Below, in pieces: positions 35,801-48,629 of a stretch of DNA of 64,000 nucleotides. Position 1 is the first letter of the stretch; each line of letters starts with the position of its first letter. Location: the NCBI GenBank assembly GCA_017590115.1, contig JAGGNK010008781.1, positions 1,892,911 to 1,956,910 of the forward strand, in the 5' to 3' direction. The notes beneath the pieces were generated by a model. The model did no database searches. It was not told the origin of the DNA and saw only the letters and a program-made list of their open reading frames with translations. The stretch is from Montifringilla adamsi (taxonomy: Eukaryota; Chordata; Aves; Passeriformes; Passeridae). The translations under genes and the position numbers were made by a program.

Positions 35801-38470
35801 TTCACATTAATAAGGAGAATTTCACATTTCACTCTTAACTTGCTCAGGGTTTGACACTGTCTAGAGCAGGGGAAAGTATTTTGAGGGTTTCTTGAGAGCT
35901 GTGGGAAGCAGAGCACTAGCTGAAATATCTCTGACCATTGGGGTCTTCCCTGTGCTCTGAGCAGACTCTGGTCTTTGCATATCTCTTTTCAACCCACTTT
36001 TGTGATTTATAAGGGCTTCTTTATGCCTTGCATAAATCCATGAACTCTGCTTTTTGGATGTCAGCACTGCACAGACAAGATTTTTTTTTTTTGCCTTTAG
36101 TTTTGTTTTTTCCTTCTTTTGCTGCTTGTCATTTTGTTGATTTAGAGAGGTGCTTGTGACATGACAGTGCCCAGTATGTGAGGTCCAAGGACATTGCCTC
36201 TCTCTATTGCTGTAATCATCTCCTAATACCAGATGATGATGATGGTGTTTGTGCTGTGACTTGCAGCTATTTCCCTTACTCAGCTTTGCTGCTCTTTTGC
36301 TTCAGATTCTGCAAGGTAAAAAGATAAAAATGTATCAGGACCCAGGTTTCCAAGGTGTTTTGCTCCAAGTAGGAGTTTAAAGATGCCCTGTCCTGCACAT
36401 TGACAGATGAGAGAAAGTATCATTTGTTTCATGTGCACAGTGAGGAGCCTTTCTCTCCTGCATTTTTGGCAGGTAGCTTCCTTTCCTTTAGAAAAACCTA
36501 CCCACCTACAAGCCACTGCCACTTCCCCTTCCTGTGCCTTAATCTGAGCAAGATTTCATGAACAGCTAATTTATCTTTTGCTTCTTGTGGTTGTCCCGCT
36601 CCTCTTGACTTAAAAAAAAAAACCCAAAACCACAAAAAAAAAACCCACTTGGGGAGAACACAAAGCCTTCTCATGGCAGCAGACTGACCATTTTTGATGT
36701 CTAATACTGGGAAAGTAAAACAAGACGGGATCTTCTCTTCAGGATTCTCCAGAAAGCTCTCATGTTCTTCTGATGGATGCTGCTTCTTCTAATGGATGCT
36801 GGATACAACCAGTTTAGCATTTCTGTGCCTTTGTGCTCCTGGGGTGGATGGGGCTGAGGCAGGACAGTGAGAGGGGGGTTTTGGGGTGCTCCTTTGCCTT
36901 CTGTCCCTTGATGGCAGCAGTGGGAAGGGCATTGGTGCCTCCAGGCTGCACCCAGCGGGGAGGGGTGGAGGCTCACAGCAGATGCTCTTGGGATGCTGAG
37001 CAGTGCTGGGTGCTGTCTGCACACTCACCACACTCAGCATGAGCTGCAGCAGGGCTGGTGAGTAACCCAGAGCCACCACCCACGAGCCTGGTTAGCTGGG
37101 GGAGCACAGAGGGGTCCATCATGGCAGGAGGATAGCCTGGGCAGAGGCTCAGCCCTGGCCTTTCTCAGGTGTCAGCACGGAGAGGAGGGTGCTGAGCACA
37201 GAACAATGGTGGATTTCTTACAGGGCTGCTATAATGAAGGTGGCAGAGCTGTGTGAACTTCTTGCTTTGTTTGCCTCCCCCATCCCTCCCCTCCCCTCAC
37301 AGCAGCTGCACTGTGCTGCCTGCCCAGCCTAGCACTGGTTTAGGGTTACCAGTGGAGCCACTGCTCCTCTCCTCCCGCTCCAGGAAAAGAAATCCATCCT
37401 CTCACTAAGCAAATGAATAGATAAACTTTTAATTAAGGCGCTGGGTGGCTGCCAGAGAGGAGTGTCCTGGGTCAGGGTAGGCTGGTGATGTGCTGTGATC
37501 CCATCTGTGTGGCCAGTGGCTGTTAAACAGCTGCCTCATCCCAGGTGTGACCATCCCTGGTGGGCAGGAGTGGGCTGCTTGCCTTGGAGCTGCAGAAGGG
37601 AAGGGAGAGGCAGGAGAGGCAGCGTGGCTGTGGGCTGCTGCTGGCACACCAGAAATTGGGCTCAGCAAAAGTGTTAACTGCTGGGGGCAAAGCTGAATGT
37701 TTTGGTGTGTTTTCCCTCAGCCCTGGGTCATTAGAGCTGCTCCTTGTTATGGCCACAGAGGTTTTGCTGATCTCTCCAGTCTCTCTGACTTGAAGGGTCT
37801 TGTTGAGCTGAGAGCCTCTTCACCTGGAATTTGAAAAATGTCAGTTTGGTCTGTTTTTATCTTGACTCACCTATCCCCTTTTTCTCCATATTTGGATGGG
37901 TGCATTCAACATCCAACCCTCAGAGTATCCCCAGGGTTTGGGAAGAGATGGAGAAAGACAGCCGTGAAGGAGCTAGGAGCCTTCTTTCCTCCCAGGGGCT
38001 GCCCTCCTAGCCCCTTCTCCTTCAGCATGGCTCATGCTGCTCTTGTCTCTGTGGCACTGTCTGAGGAGGAGGTGATTGTGGTGTCTCATTTTCGCCTTGA
38101 GAGAAGGTGGTGTAGCCTCGAGCCCTCCGAAGGGACAGTGGTGCTGGGAGCTCCTGAATATGGATGGGTTTATTGATCCTTTGAGAACATGAGCAGCACT
38201 CAGGGTGGTGTGAGCCTCTGAGGCTTTGTCAGGAGGAAGAGCTGCTGTCGTGTCCCTGGGAGAATAACCTGGTTCTCTTTGGAGATGCTGGAGGTTGTGG
38301 AGCACTGTGGTGATGTGATCTGACAGCTGGTCCTCCCTCGTCTGGCAGGTTTTTCTGAGGGTTCTGTGCATCTCAGAAGGCTGGGAATGGGCCAGGGAGC
38401 TGTGGGAGGACGAGAGAAGGATCCAGAGTCTCCCGGGAGAGAGATGATCCGGTTGTTTTACGCTTCCCAG

Positions 38471-38650
38471 GATCGTGGCCTGCCTGGCAAGCTGGAGCCC
38501 GTGTCGCCGGTGAGCCCTGCCCACGGCGAGGCCGAGCTGGAGCTGCTGCCCGCCCGGCTCTCCAAGGAGGAGCTCATCCAGAACATGGACCGCGTGGACC
38601 GCGAGATCACCATGGTGGAGCAGCAGATCTCCAAGCTGAAGAAGAAGCAG
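38471..38650 (+). CDS. NCOR2: NCOR2 (SMRT) coding exon C, GPS2/TBL1-binding coiled coil
   Basis: Sixty codons lie between phase-0 introns. The first half (DRGLPGKLEPVSPVSP and onward) is a proline-rich linker. The second half, from about LSKEELIQNMDRVDREITMV, is a heptad-bearing helix ending QISKLKKKQ. In SMRT this helix, about residues 168-207, forms an antiparallel coiled coil with GPS2 and together they engage the N-terminal tetramer of TBL1. It is essentially identical to the helix in other vertebrate SMRT and NCOR1 proteins. The acceptor is CTTCCCAG and the donor is the strong CAG/GTAAGA. Third positions are G or C in 56 of 60 codons, far richer than exon F (11 of 17). The reading frame also runs open upstream into the intron, with an ATG at 38387, but the acceptor and family alignment favour 38471. 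Confidence 0.96.
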
Positions 38651-40727
38651 GTAAGAGGCTGTGGTCTGGAGGGGAACACGTGTCCTTGCTTCCACATGCT
38701 GCCACAGGCCCTGCGTGGTCACAAGAGGGGAAGTGGCAGCGCCAGGATCATCTGTGTCCCTGCTCCCTGGTGCCACATGGCTGGTGGCTGCTGTGCCTGC
38801 AGTCTGGAGCTGGTAGTCACACGATGAGGGAGAGAGCTTTGGAACCCCAGCTCGTGGCTCTTTGCATGTCAGAGAACCTACAGGAGAGAAAAACGTGTCC
38901 TCGGTGCCTTGGCAGTGGATGTGCAAGTGGTGAGCAGCAGGGCTGCAAGCACAGCCTGGGTTGTCCGACTCACCTGGACAGCCCAGCGTAGCACAAGGTC
39001 TTTTCTCTTTCCTTTCCAGCAATTCTCTCCCCAGTGCTGTTGTTGCTGCCAGTATTCAGTACTGGGCTGTTTAAACGTTGCTGCTGTGACCAAATGGCCC
39101 TTCCAGTGCCTCCAGTCCCCTTTCTCTGGGGCTTTCCAGCTTTGCAGCCTTGAGCAGCATCTGATCCAGCTCCAGTCAGGGCTGTGCTTGAGCAGGGATT
39201 TGAATCTGATCTTCCTGGCTGCAGCTTTTCCCTGCACAGGAGCACTCCCCAGCAAAAGGATGGCCCACTCAGTGTTGGCCTGTACATAATTACCATAAAC
39301 CCATTAAGAGATTAATATGACAAAACCCTCAGGGACATCTGTGAAAAAACCCACAGACTTAAGGGCTTTCACTTTTTAAAGCAAATCACTTCTCTGCCTC
39401 TTTTTGTCTGGTTGTTTTATTTTCTTTGCATGGGATGAATTTCTGAACTCCTTGATGGCTGCTAATCCCAAACTGCCCAAGAGGATTGGCCTTTCCCAAG
39501 GGGTTGTATCTACAGTAGGAATTTGGGAATGGAGCAAAACCTCTGCTTCAACTGTTTGTTGGAGCTTCTTAGAATGAGCATGCACTTGCTCTTCCCTGTG
39601 AGATCTGTATTTTCCCATACCAAACACAGTTCCTTTCTGTCCTGCAAGACAAAGCAGGAATATTTTAATTTTGTTTTCAAGCAGTGTGGTTTAATTGACA
39701 TGAAGGACCCTTTTTCTGCATGTATAGCTGTGTATCTGCAGGGGTGTCTGAGCAGAAGCAGCTGTGCTGGGGGTGTGAGGCAGCAGCCCTGTGTGCCAGC
39801 TCACGGGGCCCAGAGGAACATCTGGAGTGATGGAAACCACAGAGGTTCCTCTTGCTGGTTTTGGGGTGAAGGCAGCCCTTCCCCTCTCCCTTGTAGGAAG
39901 CTCAGACAGAATGTTGGTGTCTTCTCCCACCTGGAGAGGACACCTGGCTGCTGGTCCGTGTTTTTTACTCACATTTGAGGAAAGAGGTGCCAACCACAGT
40001 CATGTCCTGCTCTGGAAAAGGGCTTCCTGAGTGGGAAGGGCAGGGAAGGTCCCTGTCATGGCAGCTGGGAGGACTGACAGCTCTGGTGATCCACTGCCTG
40101 ACTTTTCAGGGATGCTGAGGTGCTGCTGCTGATGCTGACAGGAGCAGCATGTGCTCCTCGCCCATAAAATCAAACTGTCTTTCCATGAGGAAATGGGGTT
40201 TTTATTGTTGGCTGCTCAGTTGCTTTATTTCTTCCCTAAGAACAAATTTTATGATTCTTCCTGCCCACAAAAATTCTCTGTTAAATGGGGAAGAAGGTGA
40301 AAGTGGCTGTTGGCAGTAAAAGTGTCCCCTCCCTTCCTTTTATTCTATTTTTTTTTTTTTAATTTTTGGCACATGGTGGCAAAGTTATATGGTAGCAAAA
40401 CTAACCCCCCCCACTATGGCCTCCTTCCCTCTCTGGCTGGAGCCTTCCCCATCCCAGTCCTCCAGCAGAGCTAGCACATCTGGGAAGAAGTGTTTTTGGA
40501 GCAGGGGGTCCTGTCTGAGATGCTCCAGGAACGTTTTGTGCATCTGAGCTGTCAGTGCAGGAGCACGAGTGAGGGAGAACAGCAAGCCTGGAACAGATAC
40601 TGCTCCTGCAGGAACGTCAGTGGAGCAGGGGAGATGTTGCATGCAGCCAGAATATCCTAATGCTTTTCCCCTCTGTCTTTGGGAGGCCTTCTCAGGGTAA
40701 TTAAATACACTTGTATGGAAGGGCTGT

Positions 40728-40747
40728 AAAAAAAAAAAAAAAAAAAA
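40728..40747 (+). repeat. A20 homopolymer
   Basis: Twenty consecutive A residues lie in the intron, flanked by unique sequence. No element body or target-site duplication is evident. Confidence 0.9.
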
Positions 40748-42064
40748 TCCCAACCAACCACAATCCACCATCTCTCTCTTTCTGGTTGTTCCAAAAATGG
40801 TAGGGAAGGCTCTGCCTGGACTTTGCAAGAAGCAAAGCTGAGAAACCTTCCCCAAACCCTGCACACCCCTGGCAGGAGGCCACCTCCGTCAGCCATCCCC
40901 CGCTCATTCATGCGCCATATGCGCTTAAATCTCTCCGAGTCCTCTCTCCCCCTCTTCCTGACAGGGAAGGATAATCCTTATGCATTTATTCCTGGCAGCG
41001 GCACCGGGGATCTGAAGGAGAAATAAACTGCTGGGCTGTTCTCTGCAGTGGCGCCGGAGCCTCCCTGGGCGCTGAGCTCAGCCAAGGGCTCTCCGGGAGT
41101 ACAACACTCCCACCTGGTGATGGAGGTGGAGCCGCCTGCGAGGAAGAGCTCCAGGGTTTCCCCTTCCATCGGGCTGAGTTTCCTGTCTTCTCTTTGAAAG
41201 TGGTTTTCAGAGCTGCCCTGTGGCTGGAAGGCTCTGCTCTCCCCGGGCAGGTGAAGCATGCCAGTGCCCAGGTGATGGCAGCTGGGTGCTGTGTGACAGC
41301 CTTGGCTTCACCAGGCAGGTGTGTGCAGCACAGAGCTGGTACCTGCAGGGATGGGACCTTCCTGAAGTACCACCCACCCTCCCACCAGTGCTGCAGCCTG
41401 CAGTGTCCCTCTGTAGCACATGGTCCAGGCAAAGGGTCTCTCTCCTGGTGGGGGCACCTCTTCCACTTGGAAAGGGGTTGGCCTGTGGGTGCTGTGGCTA
41501 ATGGTGGCATCTTCAACACTGCTGCCCTGTGCTCCATTTGGGGAGAGCAGGGAGGTCTGGGGCAGCCACTCTGTGTGGAGGGAGGGAGTGTGCAGCCGTC
41601 AGGACTCATCTCTCATCCCGCTCTCTCCCTGTAAAGGTCACAGTCCCAGCCTGGCTTTTGTGGCAGACCTTTAAGAAATCCATTTTGTCCCTGTCTGGGA
41701 ACCCTGACCTATTTTGCTTTGCCATTTCCCACGGCTCCCAGGAGTAGCTGTCGAGGCTGCAGTCAGGTGCTGCCTCCAGCCCCTCCTCACTTCCTTACCC
41801 CAGCATCCGGCCCTTTAATATCCATACACTGCTACACCACAGCAAGTAGAGTTTAATTCTCTACTGTATTTCAGCAGCTATAATTAGATTTGTATTTTTT
41901 CTTCTAATGAGCTGTTTTTAATGAGCCTCCACTTAGTGGCAAACTTTTGTTTCCTGATAGGCCATCAAACCCTCTCGTCTGAAATCCCTTGCTGCACACC
42001 CGACCACTTGGCAGAATTTTTGTGGCTTTCCAGAATGATATAGCCAAGTTTTGGATGCTTTGAC

Positions 42065-42081
42065 TTTTTTTTTTTTTTTTT
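42065..42081 (+). repeat. T17 homopolymer
   Basis: Seventeen consecutive T residues lie in the intron. It is a simple repeat with no transposon recognised next to it. Confidence 0.9.
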
Positions 42082-43858
42082 AAACACAAATATTTCCCCC
42101 AAGAGAAGTAGATATATCTGATCCTTTTTGCTGGCTTGTTCTTTGGAGGTTTTGGAGTTTATCCCATGGGAGTGAGGATGTGTGATAGGGTACCTTAGGA
42201 TGACACCAAGGAAGAGCTGGCAGGTCCTGGAAGTGCTGCTTCTGTGCCAGGGCTGATGCCAAATACAGCTTGGCAGCCCATGGTTTCAGCAGTGGCTTCT
42301 CAGGGAGCTTTTTCCCCCTGTCCTGTGGCTTGGGCCACCTGAGGTGTGGCCATGGTTGGGAACAGCAGAGGGCTGAGGGCTGTTTCTGTGGTTGGAGCCT
42401 TCAGTGTGCCCCGTGGTGTGGCAGTTTGCAGGCAGGAAGGGACAGATCCCTGCAGTGCTGGGAAAGGTTCATCCCCCTCCAGGGTGCAGATGGTTCAAGC
42501 TGGGCAGTTCCTGGCTCTTCTCACTCATGCCTGGAGTAACTCTAAGGCTGTTGGTGATGCCAGTTTATGGGACACAGGCTTTCCTGTGCTGCCAGAGCCT
42601 GCTCCCCACTCTGGCTGGCAACAGCAGCCTTTTTGGCTTTATCTTGGTCTTCCCTATACTGCTGCTGTTCCCTCTGTGGGGAGAGGTATCCCCCTGTGGG
42701 GAGGTGGAGTTCACAGCATGGGGTGCTTCATCTACTGAAACACAATTTTAGGAGTGTGAGTTTTCTTAGCCAAGCCTGTTTGGGTGCTTCAGTGCTTTCT
42801 TGGGTTCATCCCAGGTATGTCCTCCTGCCCTGGTGTGCTAAAGGTGTCATCAGCAGGAGTAGAGGTGATGGGGAGGAGGAATAGATGCTCTCTTTCTTCT
42901 CAGGCCAGCATCTGCCAGTGTCTCTGGGAAGGCAGTGCTGAAGCCAAGTCCCAGGTGCATTTTCTTCCTAGTACAAGACTCACTCGATTTTCCTCATGCT
43001 TCAACAGGGGATGCTTTAGCTGCAGGAAAAAAAACCAAAACAACAAAAACTGCAAAGATTTGGAGATTCAGAGCCTAGCAGGGAAAAACCCTCAGCGTTT
43101 TTTGACAGCCTCTCCCTCTGCCGTGCCTGTGCTGCCCCGCAGCTGCCGCGCACGGCTGCGCTCTCCCTCCTCACAGGCTGGCCCCAGGAGGAGCCTGGAG
43201 GAGTCTGGGATTTCCTCTTTCAGCTGAGCAGTTCCTCAAACTTAGGGAAGGGCTGGGATGTTGCAGGTGGAATGTCAGGTTTAGCTGCTGACCAGGTGGT
43301 ATTGCAGAGTGCAGGGGTGGCTGGTGCACGAGTCATTTAATTGGGCACAGTCATCCCAAGGCATTTCCTCCAACCACTCCACTGGAAGGTGAAGCTGAGG
43401 GTGGAGAGCAGCCTCGCTCGTCACCCCTGGCTCCTCCACCTCTCCCTGCACGCAGCAGCAGCTCCAGAGGCAGGTAGCAGCAGGGAGCCGGGCTGGAGCT
43501 GTGGTTTCATTGAAGTGTTCCCAGTAAAATCGTTATTTCTAGCCTCGGGCCCGTTCCAGGAGGCTCCTTTGAGGCAGGTCCTCCTCCTCCATACCTGAAG
43601 CACGCCGACCCACGAGCACAGGGCCGGTGCCGGGGGCAGGCCAGCGCTGCGCCTGCGTGGCTGGGGCTGCTCTGGGCTCTCCTCCCCAGCTGTGAGCTCT
43701 GCTTTCTCCCCGTGCTTCCCCAGCCCCTGGCTCGCAGGCAGTCTCCTACCAGGGCGGTTTCTGCCTCGGTCAAGGCACCACAGAGAGTCTCGTGTGGACG
43801 GGGACGGCTGCGTTTCTCGCTGTGACTCACCCTCCTCCTCCCCCCTCTCCTTCCACAG

Positions 43859-43972
43859 CAACAGTTGGAGGAAGAAGCAGCCAAACCACCAGAGCCTGAA
43901 AAACCCATCTCTCCCCCTCCTATCGAGTCCAAACATCGCAGCTTGGTGCAGATCATCTACGACGAGAACAGG
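43859..43972 (+). CDS. NCOR2: NCOR2 (SMRT) coding exon D, coil end and SP-rich linker
   Basis: Thirty-eight codons begin [16 protein letters not shown] and end [11 protein letters not shown]. The opening residues finish the coiled coil started in exon C, giving the conserved KKKQQQLEEE run. The [18 protein letters not shown] part is a proline-rich linker with an SP site, and the QIIYDENR end is nearly invariant between SMRT and NCOR1. Both flanking introns are phase 0. The acceptor follows a strong pyrimidine tract (TTCCACAG). A second AG six bases downstream could serve as a tandem acceptor that drops two glutamines. The donor is AGG/GTGAGC, close to consensus. Identification as SMRT rather than NCOR1 rests mainly on the neighbouring exons, since this exon is almost the same in both. 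Confidence 0.95.
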
Positions 43973-46900
43973 GTGAGCCTGGAGATGGGGGAAGGACAAA
44001 TGGTTGTGCCGTGTCACCGCGGCCAGGGATGGGGAGGTTGGTGAGGATCAGGTGGGGGATTTTCCTGGGTGTTACCTTTGGGGTGGAGGCCATGGGAGTG
44101 GGATAGATGGAGCCCTGTCAGGATGGTGCAGATGAGCACTAATGTCTTCTGAAGAACCTGCCTGGGGGTTTTCCTGTGATCAGCCTTAGAGATGAAGCGT
44201 TCAAGAGATGCTTCAGACTCCTCTCTGTTTAACAGTTTGCTTCATCTTCTCTCCTGGGAGTGAACCAGCTTGAAAGCTGCCTCTAGGGGTGGGCTTTGAC
44301 GTGGTGGGTGGGCTGCATGGATGGAGGGTGACATCTGTGCTGCTCTAATACTGGCAGGCCAGCTGTGAGCCCTCCTGGCTGCCCCTAAACCCCCCAGACT
44401 GGAGCAGCAAGGATGTGGCTGCAGCCGTGGCTGGATTTGTGGATATTTGATGCTGTAAATAGCATTAACAAAGGTCAGGCTGGCATTCCCTGGCTCTGGA
44501 TCTCTGCCTTGACCGCTCATTTATCAGCCGTTGCCTGTAACAGCAGCCCGAGGAGAGATGAATTTTGCTGTGTGCATCGGAGCGATGCTCAGAAATTGGG
44601 CCCTTTGGTAGATAATCAAGCATATTCATTTTCATTTAGGTGTTGGATAAAAAGGATGATTTTGCATAAAAGGAAAACTACCAGTCGCTAATTATTTTGA
44701 ATTGCGAGGCCTGCGATTTCACTGGGAGCTGCAGAAATCCAGGTGCCTGACTCCTAAAAAGAAAAAAAAAAAAATCGCCTACCCTGCGCTCCCAGGCAGT
44801 GCAATTTTCCTGGTTTTCCTTTTTCCATCTGCTTCTCCCCCTGAGCAGTAGGAAAGCCAGAGCTGGCACGGTCTGTTGTGTGAGTGGGTGAAGGCTGAGG
44901 TCGATGAGTTTGAAGCATTAGCAAGCACCAGCTGGTGATGGTTGCACAGCACTGGGCTTTGGGGGCAGTGCTGAGTGTTCCTCAAAGCCATTCTCACCAC
45001 CAAGTGTCCTCTCTGGGGGTCCTGAGCTAGATGGATTGTGCCTCCTGTGCAAGGGGGAGGCTCAAAAAAAGTGAGCTCTCAAACATTTTTATTCCTGTAC
45101 ATTTGAGCCCTGTCCTCCTTGGACACTCTTGTGTAGCTGAACCACAAGGGGAAGAAATGGGTGATGGTGGTGAGGCAGGAGGGAAAGGTGATCTTCAGCC
45201 ATCACATCCCCAGCAGCCTGCATTGTGGCAGTCCCCATTAGCTGGAGCTCAGGGCTGGGTGTCCTGCCAACCCCCTGTCCTGCTTTGTCACCTCTTGTCT
45301 CTGCCCATGCCAGCAGAAGGGTCACACATTCCCTCCCACCACCTTCTCACAGCAGACAGGATCTGCTCTCCAAGCCTCACCACCTCTCAGGGTGGTCCCT
45401 TGGCATTTCTGCCCTGTCCCATGGGTGGTGGCAGAGGTTGTGGAGGGCAAGCGTGGAGGTCTGCATTTCTCCTGGAAAGTCCATGGCCGTAACACCTGGG
45501 ACACTGTCCCACAGTGCTCAGAGCTGGTGGTGTCCCTTTGTCAGTATTAGGGGCATCTCAGCCAGCTTGGTGCCAGGGGTTTCACCATAACCTTCGTGAT
45601 GGGTGCACTCATTCCAGGTGGTGCCCAGCAAGCAAAGGTCATGTTGGACACCAGGTGTTGGTATGATTTCAAATCTCTGTGTTCATGTCTGAATTATGCC
45701 AGGGAAGGGCAAGCAATGATTCTTCCCTGCTCTTGTCAAGTGCCCTTGCGTGTCGTGTGTGAGGAGCCCGTCTGCGGGCAGGACGCTCCAACCAACAACC
45801 TTCCCTTTGGCTTGACAGAAACCAGAGCAGGCTGCAGGCAGGTTCCTCCTCTGGAGAGGACAGGATCTGTCTGTGAGCCACAGAGAGCTGGCAGCATCCC
45901 TGGCCAGCTGGGATGGCTGAGGGGTGGAAGGAGCCTTTCCAGTACCACAGCAGGGAGAGGCTGAGCTGGGGCTGCAGGGGAAAGGCAGTGCTGAGTGTTG
46001 TGTTTGTCGAGGCTCCAGTAACAAGGGTGGGAATCAGGATGTAATTGCCCTTCTAAAGAACATTCATGGGCTCAGCTTTCAGCCTCTCGTGTACTGAATG
46101 TTTGGGATACATTTTTGTGGTGATTGCTCTGCCTTTGGGGCCAGGAGGAGGAAAGCTGGAAGATGAAGGGTCTTGGGATTAGAGTCAGTTGAGACTGTGG
46201 TGGAAAAGGGTGGCTGATGGTCAGCTGTAGGGTGGGTTTGATGGCAGTAGATCCTCCAGGTGTTTCCATCTGTCTTTGAATGTGGGAGACACCCAGACAC
46301 TCCTGTGCTGACCTGCAGCTTTACAATTAATTGCAAGGTGAGGTGGTAGGAGCAAAGGACTGCAAGTTGGATAGAAATGTATTGATTTAGAGTGATGAAG
46401 GTCACTGAGTCAAATTTTAAGCTTTTCTGCCTCTTCTGTGCCGTGGAAAAGCAGTGAAGTTGATGCCTGGAGGTCTACTTGTGGGAAAAGCGTCAGTAAT
46501 GGCTGAGCCAGGGCTCCAGCCCATGCACAAAGGGAAGGAAAGCCAGATTTACTCGCATCGCTTGGCTTGTGGCTTGCTTGAGGGAGGCAGTGCACGCTAA
46601 GAAATGCAAATAAAAAGAGGATATTCAGGCCTCAGGAGGAGGCGAGAAAGGAAAGCACCCCAGAAGTGCTGGCAAAGCCTGAAACGATCTTTAAAGAGCA
46701 ACGTTGTGGAAGGGGCAGAAAGCCAGCCCTTGTGCCGATCCCCGAGCAGGTGGGAGGCAGCAGCTCGGTGGAGGGGCTTCTGCCTGGCTCTGGCTGAGCT
46801 TTGTGTGAAGCAGGGGTCTGTGCTTCCCCGTTCCCACCGCTCCTGCCAGGCCGTGCCGGAGCCGCACACTGCCCGCAGTCATTCCCGAACAAAGGAGAGA

Positions 46901-48629
46901 CCCAGAGCGGTCCATGGGAGAGGAGGGGTTACGTGAGGACAGAGCAGCTAGGAAAGCCGGAAAATCAAGTTAGCCAGCCATTCTGTGACCTACTTTCCTT
47001 TTGGCGATAGCTGTGGCTTTGCAGGCGTGAATGGTTTCTAATTTTAGCTTATGGTTCATCAGGGAAGTCTGTATATTTTTCTCACCACCGTGCTGGGTAT
47101 GGATGAGGGGTTGGCATGAGGGCGGCGCTGGGCTGTATCCCATTTTCTCCAAATTCAGGTTTTCTGATGCTAAATGCCCATCACGCTGCTGTTCCCTCTT
47201 GTGACCTACTTAACGGGTATGATTTGAAAAGTTCCTCGGTGTCACAGAGGATAATTATGGAAAATGTGACCTGTAATCCCCTCTTGCTACACTCTGCTGG
47301 ACATGTAATTGATTTCCAGAAAAAAATGGTGACTGTACGAATTCTGCTGGGGAAGAGTGGAGAGAAGCTGCTCTTGACTGCAGTCAAATCCTGGACTATG
47401 AGGCTGTGGTTGCGTTTGGGAAACTTTTAGGAAGAAGACTTGGATTGTAGAGGAGCAGTTGATATTCAAAATCCAGGTGCCTTCTCCCCTGCTATGTGCC
47501 AACCAAAGCCATTTTCCCTTGTGTCCAAAGATGGGCTGTGAAGTTGCAGCCTAAAATGTTCTTTTTGGGAAATCTTTGCAGTATAACACAGAAAAACACA
47601 CATTTGTGTATCCGAGCCAAAATTTCAACTGTAAGTGTCAACTGTACCATTTCTGAAAGGACTTATGAGAAAGGGAGTTAACTTGTTTGGTACTGTAGAC
47701 TAATCTGACAACAGACAGTGGGCAGCATTGTCAGAAACATTTGAGTCGTATTTTCAAAAGTGTGTTCAGTCCTTGAAGAAACAAAATTGTGTTTGAAAAC
47801 AGTTATGGGAGCTAAAATTGCAAGAGCCTTTGAAAAGTGCCATGGGAAGCTCAGGGGACGGTTTTGGCTGCAGGGTGCTCCTACCCAGGAGCTGGGTCTT
47901 GGTAGGGTGGCACAGAACTACCTGGAAAAATCTGGTTGGGATGAATGCCTTGGTTGATCCAGAGGCTGACAGTGATGGAGACATTGGGGATCTCCTAAAT
48001 TAAACCCTGTGAGTGATTTTAGTGTCTCCCCTGTGCAAGAAAGCTGATCTCTGCTGAGTCTGGCACCTCAGAGGTGGTGACTGTGTGACCCAGCCTCCTT
48101 GAGGACTTTAATTTGCAGCTCCGGGATGTGTTATTGTATCAACAGAATTTACCTTTCTTCTACCTCACATCCCCATAACCAGGACAGATCATCTGTGTGT
48201 ATTTTTAGCTGTAGCTTTATTCCACTGGGCATTCATGGGATTCCTTGCACCTGCCTTCCCTTGAAATCAATTGAACATACCTGGGCTTGAAGATATTTTT
48301 GTGCTTTAAATGGAAATTTCCAAGTCCCTTGCTAAGCCTGGGGAGGACAGCAGCATTGCTCTGTGCCTTTCCTGGGATACAGGGCTGGCAGTGCGTCCTG
48401 GAGGAAGCTGCTGCCAGCATCCCACCACGGTTTAGCTGGGTGAATTCTCCTGCAAGTCACCTGTGTGTCCCAAAAATTCCTGTTTATGTGCACGTGCCGT
48501 CTCTGTGACTGTTGTGGTGACCTGGAGCCCACGGGTGCCCGTGTCCAGCTCTCTGCCAGCCAGGTGAGGGTGGCTGGGGGTCCCTGCCGTGCCCCAGAGC
48601 CAGCAGACAAAGCAGCTCCCGTGCTTGTG

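Larger units (their letters stand above)
18899..38470 (+). other. NCOR2: NCOR2 intron between exons B and C (19.6 kb)
   Basis: This is the largest complete intron in the window, phase 0, with GTAAGG at the 5' end and CTTCCCAG at the 3' end. It contains a moderately CpG-rich patch at 23640-24080, a TA-rich stretch at 28388-28428, a 51-bp-unit minisatellite near 30.86-31.05 kb and an A16 run at 32816-32831. AT-rich noncoding blocks at 22985-23150, 28585-28750 and 32940-33110 look like candidate conserved elements. No exon of a known gene is recognised. Many short open frames on both strands are chance openings. Confidence 0.85.
38651..43858 (+). other. NCOR2: NCOR2 intron between exons C and D (5.2 kb)
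   Basis: This is a phase-0 intron bounded by GTAAGA and a long pyrimidine tract ending CCACAG. It contains an A20 run at 40728-40747, a T13 run at 40348-40360 and a T17 run at 42065-42081. An AT-containing block near 40905-41040 resembles a conserved noncoding element. I see no exon, RNA gene or recognisable transposon. Confidence 0.85.

Noticed and set aside
36230..36300. GATGATGATGATGG start with a later CTCAG as a possible C/D snoRNA
   Set aside because: The terminal stem and properly placed C, D, C' and D' boxes could not be found. The motif is a short GAT repeat.
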